Of a DNA stretch of 64,000 nucleotides, positions 34,526 through 43,730 are shown piece by piece. The stretch is taken from contig CP129481.1 of assembly GCA_030583905.1 (NCBI GenBank), positions 1,860,001 to 1,924,000 of the forward strand, written 5' to 3'. Position numbers and translations under genes: made by a program. How positions within the stretch are numbered: position 1 is the stretch's first letter; the number at the start of each line of letters is the position of its first letter. The notes under the pieces were generated by a model that saw only the letters and a list, made by a program, of their open reading frames with translations, was not told the DNA's origin and did no database searches. Source of the DNA: Anaerolineales bacterium (lineage in GTDB: Bacteria; Chloroflexota; Anaerolineae; Anaerolineales; Villigracilaceae).

Positions 34526-34546
34526 CGTATAGTCTTTTCGTATAGT
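34526..34546. repeat. Two CGTATAGT direct repeats 13 bp apart upstream of the recombinase-like gene
   Basis: CGTATAGT occurs at 34526-34533 and 34539-34546, 20-40 bases before the minus-strand start at 34505. Read on that strand they are ACTATACG, close to a -10 box. They could be an operator for the degenerate recombinase itself. Confidence 0.4.
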
Positions 34547-34576
34547 TTAATGAAAATGGCGGGGGTTGTCAACCGG

Positions 34577-36073
34577 TTAATGGGTCAGATCTTCCGGTTG
34601 GAAGCACGCTTTATAGTCCGCGCCGAGGATGACGCGGTACTGGGCAGCGCTGTTCGCGTCCGGCAGGGAGATCACGTTCGCTGAATACAAACCGAGGACA
34701 TTGATGATCGCCTGTCTTTGAGAAGCATCTTGCCCAAGTGTAAAGTCTACGATGACGGAATTCGCGTAGTCACGTGTGTCTGCGGTCCCAGTGACCGTCT
34801 GATAGCCGGCATAATTTAGGCGGGAGGCGGCGAGAGTTTCGAGTGTATCGAACCGTGCGCCGTTTTGCACTTCCACGATGATGTTTTCGCGCACCGCCGC
34901 GTACGTGGACAAAGTAGTGGCTTCGATCAACATTTGCTGCAACTGCGCCTCCTGCGGCAGGAGAACGGATGCGCCGCCGGGCGTCGTCCATCCCTGCACA
35001 TAGGGCGGGCGTATGTAGTAACTTCGGATGTTGGCATTTGTAAAGTTCAGCGCGTAGGGAGCCATGCGGATCATGTCACCCAAGCCCAAATCTGTCAGCA
35101 CGGTGCTGGATAGATCGTCGTAGAGTTGGGGGATCTTGCTGAACGTATCTGTCTTCAGAGCCTTCTGGAACAGCATACGGATGACTTCCTGCTGGCGTCG
35201 TCCGCGGTCAAAATCGTTGGATTTGGAACGGGATCTTGCATACCATAGGGCAAGGTCGCCATCCATGAACACTTCGCCGGGACCGACGGTGTACAGCCAC
35301 CAGTTATTTTCGTTGTTGGGGTCCAAGGATGGGTTTTTCAGGCGCCAGTCGGTGTAGGAACAGGAGACGGGGACTTCAATCCCGCCGAGGGTATCCACAA
35401 TGCGGCGAAAGCCGTCAAATTCGACCATGGCGGTATGGTCAATGCGGATGCCGAGGTTGTGGGCGATGGTATCTTTCAATAGCCCTGCGCCGCCGCCGGG
35501 GTAGCCGCCGGATTCTCCGCTTTGGTAGGCGGTGTTGATGCGCTGCATTCCCACGGTTGGGATGTAGATCCACAAATCGCGCGGAATGGAGATCAAGGAG
35601 ACCTGTCCCTCCCTGTGCCAGACGATGGCGATCAACAGGGTGTCCGTGCGGTGGGATGTGCCCGTCGGTCGTCTATCCGAGCCGATGAGCAGGAAGTTGA
35701 TGGTTTCGGTGTCGGTCAGCGGAGGCAGGGCGGTTGGGTTGACCGCGCCATCGGGCGGGGGAGCGGCTTGAGTGGGGAAAAGTTGGTCGAAGGCAGTGGT
35801 CGCTGTCGGTTCGGTATGAGGCGTTGCGGTCGGGGATGGAGTCTCGCTGGGGTAAACCAACTGCGGAGCGGCGTTCACGTCAAAGGCGTATAGAGGCGGC
35901 TGGGTCGGCGTAAATAGGGATGGTTGAAACGGCGTTGGTGTGGGGGTTGAATCCGGCGCGGATGTAATGAGCACGAACGGCAAAACCACCTGTTCGGGGG
36001 CGGGTGTTGCGCTGCAGGCGGAGATAAGAATCGCAAGAAAGGCGGTCAGCGTGGAACGGACGTAGGTTCGCAT
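34577..36073 (-). CDS. LytR-CpsA-Psr (LCP) family lipoprotein
   Basis: This 498-aa protein has a lipobox LISAC (Cys20), a Pro/Thr-rich stalk (about 22-120), an LCP catalytic domain (about 125-330; GSDRRP, DTLLIAIV and SIPRDLW hold the conserved Asp and Arg that bind polyprenyl pyrophosphate) and a LytR_C domain near the end. LCP enzymes attach polysaccharides or teichoic-acid-like polymers to peptidoglycan, or glycans to proteins. Most are anchored by a transmembrane helix, whereas this one appears lipid-anchored. It starts six bases after the LysM gene. Confidence 0.85.
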   Translation of the reverse strand: MRTYVRSTLTAFLAILISACSATPAPEQVVLPFVLITSAPDSTPTPTPFQPSLFTPTQPPLYAFDVNAAPQLVYPSETPSPTATPHTEPTATTAFDQLFPTQAAPPPDGAVNPTALPPLTDTETINFLLIGSDRRPTGTSHRTDTLLIAIVWHREGQVSLISIPRDLWIYIPTVGMQRINTAYQSGESGGYPGGGAGLLKDTIAHNLGIRIDHTAMVEFDGFRRIVDTLGGIEVPVSCSYTDWRLKNPSLDPNNENNWWLYTVGPGEVFMDGDLALWYARSRSKSNDFDRGRRQQEVIRMLFQKALKTDTFSKIPQLYDDLSSTVLTDLGLGDMIRMAPYALNFTNANIRSYYIRPPYVQGWTTPGGASVLLPQEAQLQQMLIEATTLSTYAAVRENIIVEVQNGARFDTLETLAASRLNYAGYQTVTGTADTRDYANSVIVDFTLGQDASQRQAIINVLGLYSANVISLPDANSAAQYRVILGADYKACFQPEDLTH

Positions 36074-36079
36074 CAGAGA

Positions 36080-36871
36080 TTATGGAAATGCCGTCGGACT
36101 TGGAGTGCTCGTCGGCGCCGGTGTGGAGGTGGGTATCGGGGTTGGTGAAGGCGGTATGGATGTGTCGCTTGGAATGACAGTGGCTGTGAACGGCAGGGCG
36201 GTTTGAGTCAACGGTTCTGTGGGAATCGGTGTGACCGTTGAGCCGGGCAGTGGCGTTGGCACAGGCGTGCGCGTGGCGACGCTTGGAACCCATAGAATTT
36301 CATTGATGTAAATAATATCGCTTGAGCGGCAGTTCACTGATTTTAACAGGCTGGCAGTTGTGTAGTGATTGACCGCGATCGAGTAGATCGTGTCGCCGGG
36401 TCTGACCACGTACGATCTGACCCATCCCACCGCGCCCGGACTGCAAACGATGGGCGTACTGGTGAGCGCCGGCGGCACATAAAACACTGTGCCGGGCAGC
36501 AGGTTATCGCTCAAGAGACAATTGGCGCTTCGCAATACTTCCTTGCTGATGCGGTAGCGCGCGGCAAAACTGTCCAACGTGTCGCCGGCGCGGACAGTGA
36601 TCGACCTCCATCCGCTCGGAGGCTGACACGACCCCGCCGGGATCATGGTCGTTGTTGGCGTCGGGATGTCGAACACCGCTTCCGATGTGAATGTCGGCGG
36701 GAAGGTGGAGGTGGAGGTGACAGGAATGGGCGATGGAAATAAATTCGCAGTGGGAGCCAGTGTCGCTTCCGGTACGAATTCAACCAGCGAAATGGACAAC
36801 GCCCCCAACATCAAGCCGACTGAAACAACCGCCACGATCAGCGCGTTGCCAAAATCGCGCATTCCACGCAT
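36080..36871 (-). CDS. Membrane-anchored protein with two LysM domains
   Basis: This 263-aa protein has an N-terminal transmembrane helix (about 8-30), two LysM repeats (about 85-130 and 150-195, each with VRAGDT or VRPGDT) and a long Pro/Thr/Ser tail suited to spanning or decorating the wall. The ATG at 36871 overlaps the kinase stop as TGATG. LysM binds N-acetylglucosamine in peptidoglycan. Each LysM holds paired cysteines (NCLLSD and NCRSSD regions), which may form disulphides. Confidence 0.82.
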   Translation of the reverse strand: MRGMRDFGNALIVAVVSVGLMLGALSISLVEFVPEATLAPTANLFPSPIPVTSTSTFPPTFTSEAVFDIPTPTTTMIPAGSCQPPSGWRSITVRAGDTLDSFAARYRISKEVLRSANCLLSDNLLPGTVFYVPPALTSTPIVCSPGAVGWVRSYVVRPGDTIYSIAVNHYTTASLLKSVNCRSSDIIYINEILWVPSVATRTPVPTPLPGSTVTPIPTEPLTQTALPFTATVIPSDTSIPPSPTPIPTSTPAPTSTPSPTAFP

Positions 36872-39210
36872 CAACTGCTTCCTTTTTTCGCCTGTTTTTC
36901 GGTCGCCGCTTCCCCAGCAATCGGCAGCAACACGCTAAAGGTTGCGCCGACACCCGGCTCGCTCTCCACCCAGATCCGTCCGTGCTGCGCCTCTGTCAGG
37001 GTCTTCGCAATGGATAGACCCACGCCGGTGTCACCGACTCCCTGAATAAGGACATTGTCTGCGCGGTACAAGCGGCTGAATACACGGGACAGATCTTGCG
37101 GAGCGATTCCGCCGCCGCTGTCCGAAACCTGGATCAGGATGTAATCCAGCCCATCTTCGCCTCTCGTCTGGACCTTGAGCCTGATCGTCCCTTCGAACGG
37201 AGACGCCGCCCCGGCATTTTGCAGCAAATGGATCAGGATCTGCTGCATTGCTTCGCGGTCCGCTTGAATGGGCGCAAGCGTCTTGGGAAGTTCCAGATGA
37301 ATGGAAATATTCTTCTCGCGCACCTGCGTACTGGTGTACGAAACCGCATTGTCAATGATCGAGTTCAGGTCCACAGACTCGGGTTTGAGTTCGTTCAACT
37401 CCGCTTCAAGCGTTGTGATCTGGATCATGTCATCCGTCAAACTGCGGATGCGCTCCGTGGATGCTTTGATGCGCTCCACGAATTTCCGCTGCAATGCGCC
37501 GAGTATTCCCACCGATTCGCCCAGCAGCAAGTCTGTGTACCCGACGATGGAGGAGAGCGGTTGGCGTAATTCCTGCGAAATGGATGCGATCACCTCCGCC
37601 TGCTCCGAACTGCGTGTGGCGATCTGCCCCTTCTCCAATTCCATCACCCGCGAGTTGGATTCCGCGAGCTGGTTTTGCAGGCGCGCAAGCTCCTTCAAAG
37701 ACGCCTTCAACTCATCTTCCAGTTGACCGGAGGATGCGGGCAGGTTCTTCCCGGTGCGGATCTCGGCGTTCTCTATCTGCAGTTGTTCGATGATGCGCTG
37801 GGATTCTTCCTGAGCCGCCATCAGTGATGCGAGGTCCATCGAATTACTTTTCTCGAGGTCAGTCCGTGCCGCTTCCAATTGCTGAGTCAGCTCTTGAATG
37901 CGCCGCTCCATGTCGGTTACATGGGCACGCGCCTGATCGCTTTGGGCTTCGAGATCATTGATCTTTTGATTGCGTTTGATGATCGGTACGAGCGATGCTG
38001 CAATATTCGAAAGGAATGCCTGGTCTTCAGCGGTCCAGGTGCGGTCGGAGTAGGGTGAGAGAAGAAGTAAACCGCCCAGCGATTCTTTGTCCGGCGTAAG
38101 GATGGGCACGCTTAATAGGTGACCGGGGTTCCCCAAGCCGAGTATCTCGCCCAAGCCTTTGATATCCGCCGAAGTACTGCTCGCCGGCATGCGCAGCGGA
38201 CGTCCACGCTGGAGGGAAGTTGCGAGCATGGGGATCGTGCTCTTGTTGAGTGATCCGCCCTCCAAATTGTCCTCGCGGATCAGATCATAGCCTCCGGCGA
38301 TGACCATTTGATTATTGTTGTCTGTCAAATAGATCATGAAACACAGATCGGCAAGCATGGTCTGTGCGATGGCGCGGGTGACCGACTGGCTGATCTTGGT
38401 TGGTTTCGTTTCTGCCGCCAGCGCCAGCATGGCGTGGAAGGTCTTGGGGTCTGTGCTGTATCGGCGGCGCTCCGGAAACCCTGTATCCTGTTTCAAAGAC
38501 GCAGGGCGCGAAGGAGCCATGCCGACAGTGGTCGTCGGTATGCCGAATCTCTGCGGCAATGTCAATAAGATGGGGTATGCCGCCATGTAGGCAAGCCGTA
38601 CGATTCCCGAGTAATTCCCCTCGGTGCGGAAAAGCAAATGTGCGCTGTGACCGAGAAAACCAAGCGCAAGCAGGGCGATGCCATACCACATACCGTCGGG
38701 GCGGCGAATGAACAGGATGGTGATACCAGCCAGGGTTAAGACAAGCGATGCGACCTGCCAGAACCAGTCATCCGCGGTTTGGTTATAACTCGTGAAGGGG
38801 ATCTGTTGCTGCCATGTTACAAGGCTTAATCCCAGCGCAATGAGAATGAACAGGCTGGCGATGGTGGCAATGGCATCTGCCGCGCGATTCGGCTCCGGAA
38901 AGGCATACAGCCAGGTGATCCAGATGATGCTGAACATGAGGAAGGCGCGGTCCAGCGGCGGCAGGACGGTCTTCGGATCGATGATCTGCTGCCAGCCCAG
39001 TCCGCTGAAAATGAACATGACGATCTGTGCGGTGAGCAGGATTCCAAGCCCGGTCAGTGCGCGCCGCGCTTGCGGGAATTCGCTTATCCGCCAGTGATTA
39101 AATGCAGATTGCAGTGCGCTGGCGACGGTAAAGACCAGCACAACATAATAGATCAAATCCCCCGGCGGCACGGTCAATTGTGTGAGAATTAAATTGGTGA
39201 ATGCGCTCAT
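36871..39210 (-). CDS. Membrane GAF histidine-kinase-like protein lacking the phospho-acceptor His
   Basis: This 779-aa protein has about seven transmembrane helices (10-220), a GAF domain (about 265-410), a coiled coil (about 415-530), a HisKA-like helix pair (about 535-605) and an HATPase domain (about 640-770) with N-box LIHLLQNAG, G1 DSGGG and G2 GVGDTGVGLS. The H-box reads SQELRQP, so Gln546 replaces the His that should be phosphorylated. The ATP-binding site is intact. It may act as a sensor without autophosphorylation or on a partner. It is first of an operon with LysM and LCP genes. Confidence 0.82.
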   Translation of the reverse strand: MSAFTNLILTQLTVPPGDLIYYVVLVFTVASALQSAFNHWRISEFPQARRALTGLGILLTAQIVMFIFSGLGWQQIIDPKTVLPPLDRAFLMFSIIWITWLYAFPEPNRAADAIATIASLFILIALGLSLVTWQQQIPFTSYNQTADDWFWQVASLVLTLAGITILFIRRPDGMWYGIALLALGFLGHSAHLLFRTEGNYSGIVRLAYMAAYPILLTLPQRFGIPTTTVGMAPSRPASLKQDTGFPERRRYSTDPKTFHAMLALAAETKPTKISQSVTRAIAQTMLADLCFMIYLTDNNNQMVIAGGYDLIREDNLEGGSLNKSTIPMLATSLQRGRPLRMPASSTSADIKGLGEILGLGNPGHLLSVPILTPDKESLGGLLLLSPYSDRTWTAEDQAFLSNIAASLVPIIKRNQKINDLEAQSDQARAHVTDMERRIQELTQQLEAARTDLEKSNSMDLASLMAAQEESQRIIEQLQIENAEIRTGKNLPASSGQLEDELKASLKELARLQNQLAESNSRVMELEKGQIATRSSEQAEVIASISQELRQPLSSIVGYTDLLLGESVGILGALQRKFVERIKASTERIRSLTDDMIQITTLEAELNELKPESVDLNSIIDNAVSYTSTQVREKNISIHLELPKTLAPIQADREAMQQILIHLLQNAGAASPFEGTIRLKVQTRGEDGLDYILIQVSDSGGGIAPQDLSRVFSRLYRADNVLIQGVGDTGVGLSIAKTLTEAQHGRIWVESEPGVGATFSVLLPIAGEAATEKQAKKGSS

Positions 39211-39232
39211 TCAGTGATGATTATACTGCCAG

Positions 39233-39263
39233 TTGATAAAAAAAGTTGTGCGTAACGTATAAT
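39233..39263 (+). promoter_or_regulatory. Promoter of the TPR-protein gene
   Basis: TTGATA at 39233-39238 and TATAAT at 39258-39263 are 19 bases apart. Transcription would begin around 39270, only a few bases before the ATG at 39274, so the mRNA may be leaderless. No ribosome-binding site is visible. Confidence 0.5.
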
Positions 39264-39273
39264 TATCGTTGCG

Positions 39274-40668
39274 ATGTTCAACCAGAAATGGCTTCGTCCC
39301 CTTGTCCTTATGGCTCTGATAGCTGCCATGATTTTGCCCGCACCGATCAGCGGATATTCCGCTTTGCGCCGCGCCGAGGCGGATCAGCGGGCAGGTCACC
39401 ATGCCAGCGCATCGCAGAACTTTCAGGATGCCGCGCGTCTGCTTTTCTGGCGTACAGATTTGTGGGAAAGGGCGGGGCTTGCCGCGTTTTCTGCGGATGA
39501 TTTTCCCGGCGCGGTCATGTTCTTGAACCGCGCTCCAGAACTTTCGGAGGAAGGTTGGAGCGTGCTTGGATATTCTCATTTTCGCATGGACGATCTTCCG
39601 TCCGCGCTTCTCGCTTTTCAACGCGGATTACAGGTTTACGATTCGCCCTACATGTATTCAGGGCTTGCGTATATCCATCGCCAGCAAAAAGACTGGAATG
39701 CCGAACGTCTGGCGCTTGAAAACCAGATCCGCTTGGGAACGGATGATGCCTTTGCCTATTATCGACTTGGACTCCTTCTTTGTATATTCGATCCGCAGCG
39801 GGCATACGACAAATTGACAATCGCCTCCTCTCTTAATCCCGAACTTGATCCGGCTGTGCAGACAATGCGCTCCGCCTTGAATCTGTCCTATACCCAGGCG
39901 GATAAATCCGCGCAGATGATCGCGCTGGGGCGCGCGCTCGGTCTCGTGCAGGAGTGGGAACTGGCGCTCGCGGCGTTCGGGCGGGCGATTGCGTCGGATG
40001 CGGAAAATGCCGAGGCGTGGGCATGGCTTGGAGAGGCGAAACAGCAACTCGGTCAGGATGGACGCGTGGAGCTCGATCGCGCGCTTTCGCTGGATCGTAC
40101 GTCCGTCGTCGTGCGCGGACTCCGTGCCTTGTATTGGGAGCGTCAGGAACGATATGCGCAGATGCTTGCCGAGTACCTGCTTGCCGCGGAGTATGAGCCG
40201 GACAATCCTGCCTGGCGGGCGGGGGTTGGTGATGCGTATGCAAAGCGCGGTGATCTGAACGCTGCGTTGACCGCCTTTCAGCGGGCGGCGGAGCTTGCTC
40301 CCACCGACGCGACCTACCGGCGCTTGCTGGCGGTATTTTGTGCTGAGAATAATATATATGTGGAGGAGATTGGTCTGCCTGCTGCGCTGGAAGCTGTGCG
40401 GCTTGCGCCGGAAAGCGCGGAAATGCTGGATGCGCTTGGAATGGCGTACTTTTCCAGCGGGCGGTTTGCAAATGCGGAGCAATCTTTTTTGAAGGCGCTT
40501 GAGATCGACCCTGTTTATTACCCCGCGCATATTCATATTGCCATGAATTATCTCGCACAGGGGAACCGGGTTGCGGCAGTGAATTCATTGACGTTTGTCC
40601 GCGATGCACGCGCATCCGGCGAGTATGGGGAGTTGGCGGTTAAGTTGTTGGTACAGTATTTCCCATGA
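39274..40668 (+). CDS. TPR-repeat protein
   Basis: This 464-aa protein has an N-terminal hydrophobic segment (about 5-25) followed by about nine tetratricopeptide repeats through the C-terminus; the clearest are GDLNAALTAFQRAAELAPTD and SGRFANAEQSFLKALEIDPV. It is a membrane-associated scaffold for protein interactions, and the partner is unknown. It diverges from the kinase-LysM-LCP operon across a 63-base gap, so shared regulation is possible. Confidence 0.8.
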   Translation: MFNQKWLRPLVLMALIAAMILPAPISGYSALRRAEADQRAGHHASASQNFQDAARLLFWRTDLWERAGLAAFSADDFPGAVMFLNRAPELSEEGWSVLGYSHFRMDDLPSALLAFQRGLQVYDSPYMYSGLAYIHRQQKDWNAERLALENQIRLGTDDAFAYYRLGLLLCIFDPQRAYDKLTIASSLNPELDPAVQTMRSALNLSYTQADKSAQMIALGRALGLVQEWELALAAFGRAIASDAENAEAWAWLGEAKQQLGQDGRVELDRALSLDRTSVVVRGLRALYWERQERYAQMLAEYLLAAEYEPDNPAWRAGVGDAYAKRGDLNAALTAFQRAAELAPTDATYRRLLAVFCAENNIYVEEIGLPAALEAVRLAPESAEMLDALGMAYFSSGRFANAEQSFLKALEIDPVYYPAHIHIAMNYLAQGNRVAAVNSLTFVRDARASGEYGELAVKLLVQYFP

Positions 40669-40690
40669 TGTGCGTGATAAAATCACACTC

Positions 40691-41350
40691 ATGAATCGGA
40701 TAAAGATCTCCTTATTGTTTTTGCTTGTTTCATCCCTGTTCGGATGCGCCTATCTTCCGGACGCGAACGCGAACCCGGAGCCGGCAACGCCGTTGCCATC
40801 AGGCAGTGTGCTGTTCCAGGATGATTTCGCGAACCGCGGCTCGGGCTGGAATCGGATGCAGGTCGGCGAGGGCGTCATGGATTACGACGCGGGCGGATAT
40901 CGCATCCTCGTCAACGCCAGCCAGACCAATTTCTGGGCGACGCCCGCCAGGGATTTTTCGGACGTCCGCATCGAAGTGGATACAGGCAAACTGGCGGGTC
41001 CCGACGAGAACCGCATCGGCGTGATCTGCCGCTTCAACGGCAGTGATTATTATTTCTTCATGATCACCAGCGATGGTTTCTACGGCACAGGCATCTACTT
41101 TGACGGGCAGGCGATCCTGCTCGGTCAGAACGAATTGCAGGCATCGGAAAACATCCATACGGGGCTTGCGGTCAATCACCTGCGCGCGGATTGCGTGGGC
41201 GACAGCATGACCTTTTATGTGAATGGTTTTCAGACCGCCAAGTTCCAGAATGATGCGCTGGCTTCGGGCGATGTCGGCATGTTGGCTGGCACGTTCGATA
41301 CGCCCGGTGTGGACATCATCTTCGATAATTTTGTTGTAATGCAGCCATAA
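40691..41350 (+). CDS. Lipoprotein with a laminin-G/DUF1080-like jelly-roll domain
   Basis: The start at 40691 (MNRIKISLL) gives a clean signal peptide with lipobox LFGC (Cys19), whereas the longer reading overlaps the TPR gene out of frame. The mature 200 residues begin VLFQDDFANRGSGWNRM and continue as a predicted beta-sandwich typical of glycan-binding LamG/DUF1080 modules. Probably a surface glycan-binding protein; enzymatic activity is not evident. Confidence 0.65.
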   Translation: MNRIKISLLFLLVSSLFGCAYLPDANANPEPATPLPSGSVLFQDDFANRGSGWNRMQVGEGVMDYDAGGYRILVNASQTNFWATPARDFSDVRIEVDTGKLAGPDENRIGVICRFNGSDYYFFMITSDGFYGTGIYFDGQAILLGQNELQASENIHTGLAVNHLRADCVGDSMTFYVNGFQTAKFQNDALASGDVGMLAGTFDTPGVDIIFDNFVVMQP

Positions 41351-41410
41351 CGTGGATTCAGGGAGTATGCTCTAGTAATACGCCAACAAGTTGGCTGATT
41401 CCAAACTCCA

Positions 41411-42679
41411 ATGAAAATCTTTCTCGATACCATCGGCTGTCGCCTCAACCAGGCGGAAATTGAACACATGGCGCGCCAGTTCCGCGCCGCAGGGCATGAG
41501 ATCGTCGCCTCTGCCGACCACGCCGAAATGGCGGTGGTCAATACCTGCGCGGTCACCACGCAGGCGGCATCCGATTCGCGCGGCAAGATCCGCACCATTG
41601 CCCGCGCAGGCGTGGAAGAGATCGTCGCCACAGGTTGCTGGACGAGCCTGCAACCCAAGGAAGCCGCCGCGCTGCCCAACGTCAAACACGTTGTCACCAA
41701 CGACAAAAAAGATACCCTTGTTCCCCAGACATTAAATCTTCCCCCTGAAACTTTCGACCTCGAGCCGATCGACCGCACGCCCATCCCCGGTCTGCATCGC
41801 CGTACGCGCGCCTTCATCAAAGTGCAGGATGGTTGCGATAACAAATGCACTTTTTGCATCACCACCGTCGCGCGCGGCGAAGGGCGTAGTCTTCCGCTGG
41901 CAGATGTCATCGCGGATATCAACTCTGCGCTCGCGGGCGATTCCAAAGAGATCGTGCTGACGGGCGTGCATCTCGGCTCATGGGGACAGGAGATGAATTT
42001 TCATTTGCGCGATCTGGTCAAAGCCATTTTGCGCGAAACGGATGTGCGTCGTTTGAGACTATCATCCCTCGAACCATGGGATTTGGATGCCGACTTTTTC
42101 TCCCTATGGGAGGACAAACGCCTCATGCCTCACTTGCACCTGCCTCTGCAATCTGGCAGTGACTCCACCCTGCGGCGGATGGCGCGCAAGACCACGCCCG
42201 CATCCTTCCGTGAGTTAGTGGATGCCGCCCGCAACGTGATGCCTGATGTCGCCATCACGACGGATATCATCGCGGGCTTCCCCGGAGAGACGGAAGAAGA
42301 ATTTGCCGAGACGCTGGATTTCGTGAAGGAGATGAAATTCACGGGCGGACATGTCTTTTCGTATTCGCCACGCCCCGGCACAGGGGCGGCGAGGATGAAG
42401 GGGCAGGTCAAGCCGGAGTTAAGAAAGAAGCGTAATCGCATCCTGCAGGAGTCCATCGAAGAGTCGGCGAGGTCCTATCGTGAGAGATTCATCGGGCAGA
42501 CCATGTCCGTGCTGTGGGAATCCACCACCGAATATGGCGAATATGGCTGGCGCATGGAAGGCTGGTCGGGGAATTATCTGCGCGTGAGCGCCGCGGCTCC
42601 CTCGCCGCGCTGGAACGAGGTGGACGAGGTGGAACTGCTCGAAGTGGATGGCGAGAAGGTAAAAGGCGTAATCCGATAG
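41411..42679 (+). CDS. mtaB: tRNA t6A37 methylthiotransferase (MtaB)
   Basis: This 422-aa radical-SAM enzyme converts t6A37 to ms2t6A37 in tRNAs. The N-terminal UPF0004 domain has Cys10, Cys46 and Cys76 for the auxiliary [4Fe-4S] cluster. The radical SAM motif is C142-x3-C146-x2-C149 (CDNKCTFC). A C-terminal TRAM-like domain follows. MiaB and RimO are alternatives, but the GCRLNQAE start is MtaB-like. Confidence 0.85.
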   Translation: MKIFLDTIGCRLNQAEIEHMARQFRAAGHEIVASADHAEMAVVNTCAVTTQAASDSRGKIRTIARAGVEEIVATGCWTSLQPKEAAALPNVKHVVTNDKKDTLVPQTLNLPPETFDLEPIDRTPIPGLHRRTRAFIKVQDGCDNKCTFCITTVARGEGRSLPLADVIADINSALAGDSKEIVLTGVHLGSWGQEMNFHLRDLVKAILRETDVRRLRLSSLEPWDLDADFFSLWEDKRLMPHLHLPLQSGSDSTLRRMARKTTPASFRELVDAARNVMPDVAITTDIIAGFPGETEEEFAETLDFVKEMKFTGGHVFSYSPRPGTGAARMKGQVKPELRKKRNRILQESIEESARSYRERFIGQTMSVLWESTTEYGEYGWRMEGWSGNYLRVSAAAPSPRWNEVDEVELLEVDGEKVKGVIR

Positions 42680-42695
42680 GTACGAATGTCACTAC

Positions 42696-42721
42696 TTGAA
42701 ATGGGGGAGAACTTGTATAAT
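42696..42721 (+). promoter_or_regulatory. Promoter of folD
   Basis: TATAAT at 42716-42721 lies within TTGTATAAT, an extended -10 pattern. TTGAAA at 42696-42701 is only 14 bases upstream, so the extended -10 may carry most of the strength. AAAAGGAG precedes the folD ATG. Confidence 0.5.
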
Positions 42722-42756
42722 TTTTGTGCGAAAATTAACATGAAAAGGAGCAAACT

Positions 42757-43668
42757 ATGACGGCTCAATTGATTGACGGTACTGCCATTGCGCAGAAGGT
42801 GCGCGATGAAGTGAAAGAAAAAGTTGCCAAGCGCATCGCGGAGGGGAAATCCCAACCCGGGCTGGCGACCGTGCTGGTCGGCGAACGCATCGACTCGGCG
42901 ACCTACGTGAGTATGAAGCAGAAGGCGTGCGCTGAACTGGGGATGACCTCGTTCCATCACCCCGTCCCTGCCGATATTACGCAGGAAGATCTGGAAAAAT
43001 TGATCAAGGAACTGAATGCCGACCCGAAGGTGCATGGCATTTTGGTGCAGTTGCCCCTGCCCGATCATTTGGATGAAGAGCGGATTTTGTCGCTCATCAG
43101 CATCGAAAAGGATGTGGACGGTTTCTCGCCGATCAATCTTGGTCGTTTGGCGCAGAAGGGACGCGAACCGCTGTTCGTGCCCTGTACGCCGTACGGTTGT
43201 ATCTATCTTTTGAAGGAAGCGGGCGTGAAGATCGCGGGCGCGAATGCGGTTGTGTTGGGACGTTCGAACATCGTCGGTATGCCTGCCGCGCTCCTGCTCA
43301 TCAAGGAAAATGCCACGGTGACCGTCGTCCACTCGCGCACAAAGGACATCCCTGCCGTGATGCGTGATGCGGATATTATCATCGCTGCCATCGGGCGCGC
43401 AGAGATGGTACGTGGTGAGTGGATCAAACCCGGCGCCGCGGTCATTGACGTGGGCATCAACGGCATCCCGATGCTGAACGAAGACGGTTCCCCGGTCATT
43501 AGCCAGAAGACGGGCAAGCCGCGCCAGAAACTGGTCGGCGACGTCAATTTTGCGGAAGCGAAAGAAGTGGCTGGTTTCATTACTCCTGTTCCCGGCGGCG
43601 TCGGTCCCATGACGATTGCGATGCTGATGGCGAACACGTTCCGCGCGGCGGAGATTCAAGAAAAATAA
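42757..43668 (+). CDS. folD: Bifunctional methylenetetrahydrofolate dehydrogenase/cyclohydrolase
   Basis: This 303-aa enzyme interconverts 5,10-methylene-, methenyl- and formyl-tetrahydrofolate with NADP. The catalytic lysine of YVSMKQKA is K56, HGILVQLPLP is the folate-binding block, and GRSNIVGMP with ITPVPGGVGPMT are the FolD signatures. A single-gene unit ended by a strong bidirectional terminator. Confidence 0.92.
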   Translation: MTAQLIDGTAIAQKVRDEVKEKVAKRIAEGKSQPGLATVLVGERIDSATYVSMKQKACAELGMTSFHHPVPADITQEDLEKLIKELNADPKVHGILVQLPLPDHLDEERILSLISIEKDVDGFSPINLGRLAQKGREPLFVPCTPYGCIYLLKEAGVKIAGANAVVLGRSNIVGMPAALLLIKENATVTVVHSRTKDIPAVMRDADIIIAAIGRAEMVRGEWIKPGAAVIDVGINGIPMLNEDGSPVISQKTGKPRQKLVGDVNFAEAKEVAGFITPVPGGVGPMTIAMLMANTFRAAEIQEK

Positions 43669-43686
43669 GATCGTTCTCTAAAAAGA

Positions 43687-43715
43687 AAACAGTCCAGCCG
43701 CGGCTGGACTGTTTT
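43687..43715. terminator. Bidirectional terminator between folD and the GH25 gene
   Basis: AACAGTCCAGCCG and CGGCTGGACTGTT meet at 43700/43701 to form a palindrome of about 14 bp per arm with A- and T-runs outside, so it can stop both convergent transcripts. Confidence 0.82.
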
Positions 43716-43730
43716 TGATTCGGGGGTCTT

